Shown one piece after another: positions 5,790-6,960 of a stretch of DNA of 6,960 nt. Source of the DNA: Actinomycetota bacterium (lineage in GTDB: Bacteria > Actinomycetota > Actinomycetes > S36-B12 > UBA5976); the NCBI GenBank assembly GCA_009923375.1, contig RFTO01000057.1, positions 1-6,960 of the forward strand. The letters run 5' to 3'. Numbering within the stretch: position 1 is the first letter of the stretch; the number at the start of each line of letters is the position of its first letter. Under the pieces are notes generated by a model, which was given only the letters and a program-made list of their open reading frames with translations, was not told where the DNA came from and made no database searches. Position numbers and translations under genes: made by a program.

Positions 5790-5994
5790 GGGACTCCCTT
5801 CGAGCCATTTTGGTGTGGATTCCGCCAGCGCGTGTGCGCGGGTAGGTCCGCTATCAGGCGAAATCATGGGGAAGAGCGCAAACTCCTTTCGGTGGTTTGA
5901 TCGCATTTAGCCCGTGTGTGCGTATGCAAGTAGCCCAATTCGGCTATGCCTGCTCTTAGGTGCTGCTTAATGCTGATGGTGCATCATTTGCCTT
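5790..5994. promoter_or_regulatory. divergent control region between lsr2 and the response regulator
   Basis: This 205-base gap must hold the promoters of both neighbours. For lsr2 (- strand) the ribosome site AAGGGAG is at 5800-5794, and CGCG-TGTG-CGCG (5829-5840) could form a small hairpin in its leader. No promoter is clear: TTGCGC and TGATAG about 19 bases apart upstream of lsr2 are weak matches. On the regulator side, TAGCC-CAATTC-GGCTA (5931-5946), a repeated TAGCCC (5907-5912 and 5931-5936) and TGATG-GTG-CATCA (5974-5986) are possible protein-binding sites, perhaps for autoregulation. None is diagnostic. Confidence 0.35.
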
Positions 5995-6684
5995 ATGCGC
6001 GTACTCGTTGTTGATGATGACCCGTCAATTCGCCGTTCTTTGGAACGTGCATTGACATTCGATGGCCACAAAGTCACCACAGTCGCCAATGGTGCGGCCG
6101 CAATCGGCGAAGCGATTAAGCCAGATGAATACGACGTTGTAGTGCTCGATCTCGGATTACCGGATATCGATGGCCTCGATGTCTGCAAGACCATCCGCGT
6201 CACCGGTTTGGATATCGCGATTCTTGTGCTGACAGCGCGCGGAGCTGTCGGAGACAAGGTCGCTGGCCTCGACGCTGGCGCGGATGATTACTTAGCGAAA
6301 CCTTTTGATTTACGTGAGCTGACCGCCCGCTTGCGGGCTCTCACCCGCCGAGCTTCTCGAACACAGGAAGACGGGAGTTCTGAGGTGTTGTCGCTTGGCG
6401 ACCTCACATTGGAGCCGGATGCTCACCGCTGCCGCCGAGGTTCTCGAGAAGTTCCACTCACTCGTACGGAATTCGCACTTCTTGAGGTCTTGATTCGCAA
6501 TGCGAACATCGTGGTCACTCGCGATCGCCTACTTGATCGAGTGTGGGGTTGGGATGGGGACACCTTGTCCAACTCACTTGATGTTTACATCGGCTATCTG
6601 CGCAGGAAGCTGGAGGCTGACGGCGAATCGCGGCTCGTGCACACTGTGCGCGGCATCGGTTACGTGCTGCGCGAACAATCATGA
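5995..6684 (+). CDS. OmpR/PhoB-family two-component response regulator
   Basis: This is a transcription factor controlled by phosphorylation, presumably by the kinase encoded next. The 229-residue product has full family length. The receiver domain (1-118) has the acidic pocket DDD (7-9), the phospho-acceptor D52 in VVVLDLGLPDIDG, T80 and K102 in AKPF. The winged-helix DNA-binding domain (about 130-227) has the usual LTRTEFALLEVL, RDRLLDRVWG, DVYIGYLRRKL and VHTVRGIGYVL segments. It resembles the MprA/TcrA-like branch of actinomycete regulators, but the target genes cannot be read from the sequence, so no symbol is given. The ATG at 5995 is the only possible start: an in-frame TGA lies at 5974-5976 with no start codon between. 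No Shine-Dalgarno sequence precedes it, which suggests a leaderless or very short-leader mRNA. Its stop overlaps the kinase start (ATGA), a sign of coupled translation. Confidence 0.95.
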   Translation: MRVLVVDDDPSIRRSLERALTFDGHKVTTVANGAAAIGEAIKPDEYDVVVLDLGLPDIDGLDVCKTIRVTGLDIAILVLTARGAVGDKVAGLDAGADDYLAKPFDLRELTARLRALTRRASRTQEDGSSEVLSLGDLTLEPDAHRCRRGSREVPLTRTEFALLEVLIRNANIVVTRDRLLDRVWGWDGDTLSNSLDVYIGYLRRKLEADGESRLVHTVRGIGYVLREQS

Positions 6685-6960
6685 CCCTGCAACGCAAACT
6701 CGCTCTGGGTAGCGCCCTGGCTGTTCTCATCAGCGCACTGGGCGCAACCGCGCTTATCGTTTACACCATTCGCGATGTGCAGAACGCCCAAGTCAATGAG
6801 TTGATGAGGGCGAGACTGGTCTCCGCATTGCCGACGGAGCCGATTCGAACACCGGATGTTTTCGGTAACGCCACCTCTGAGGTGTATCTACCGCAGGACC
6901 TCCTTGGTGAATTGAATCGCACTGAACGGACGCGAGGGTTTAGCAGTGCCAATGGCCCGG
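6681..6960 (+). CDS. sensor histidine kinase, N-terminal part (partial)
   Basis: The frame opens at ATG 6681-6683, overlapping the regulator's stop by four bases, and stays open to the window edge (93 full codons). The product starts MTLQRKLALG, with a short basic stretch followed by a hydrophobic segment at about 7-30, a probable first membrane helix. The next 60 residues are hydrophilic (for example NELMRARLVSALPTEP), as expected for an extracytoplasmic sensor loop. HAMP, HisKA and ATPase domains would lie beyond the window and are not seen; the kinase call rests on the membrane start, the context and the ATGA coupling to a response regulator. This arrangement is standard for actinomycete two-component operons. 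The signal sensed is unknown. Confidence 0.85.
   Translation, partial: MTLQRKLALGSALAVLISALGATALIVYTIRDVQNAQVNELMRARLVSALPTEPIRTPDVFGNATSEVYLPQDLLGELNRTERTRGFSSANGP

Noticed and set aside
5790..5906. N-terminal extension of Lsr2 by 39 codons from an upstream in-frame ATG
   Set aside because: The added residues do not resemble Lsr2, and the downstream ATG has a well-placed AAGGGAG site and the family's normal N terminus.

Overview
The window looks like a chromosomal segment of an actinomycete (Actinomycetota) of moderately high G+C. The evidence is the gene content and order (radA, disA, mutY, then clpC and lsr2 on the opposite strand), the presence of Lsr2 (a nucleoid protein confined to actinomycetes), a ClpC1-type unfoldase, and GTG starts. 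The genus cannot be fixed from the sequence. There are no insertion sequences, phage genes, CRISPR arrays, tRNAs or rRNAs.

Left part (1-2328, + strand) is a genome-maintenance cluster. It holds the 3' end of radA (recombination ATPase), then disA (DNA-scanning diadenylate cyclase that makes c-di-AMP), overlapped by one base by mutY (A/G-mismatch adenine glycosylase). A hairpin in the last codons of mutY probably terminates transcription from both sides. The middle part (2352-5789, - strand) carries lsr2 and clpC, transcribed toward mutY. The right part (5995-6960, + strand) is a two-component system: an OmpR-type response regulator overlapping, by ATGA, the start of its sensor kinase, which runs off the window.

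The least expected content is the 480-base gap between lsr2 and clpC. It has no credible protein gene, but on the - strand bases 5301-5066 fold by hand into a compact set of helices: an 8-bp hairpin, a 9-bp long-range closing helix, a 10-bp hairpin, a 24-bp hairpin with one bulge, and a 12-bp terminator-like hairpin followed by TTTT. Nine pairs are G-U on the - strand and become A-C mismatches on the + strand, so the structure is strand-specific. I read this as a non-coding RNA or a clpC leader element with an attenuator. I recognise no known family. Closer to clpC there is a candidate promoter, a 16-bp palindrome over its -35 region, and an 11-bp hairpin at the predicted 5' end of the clpC mRNA.

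Together the genes concern DNA integrity (RadA, DisA, MutY), chromosome packing and silencing (Lsr2), regulated proteolysis (ClpC) and environmental sensing. All RNA folds and promoters are by-eye proposals without computed energies or alignments.
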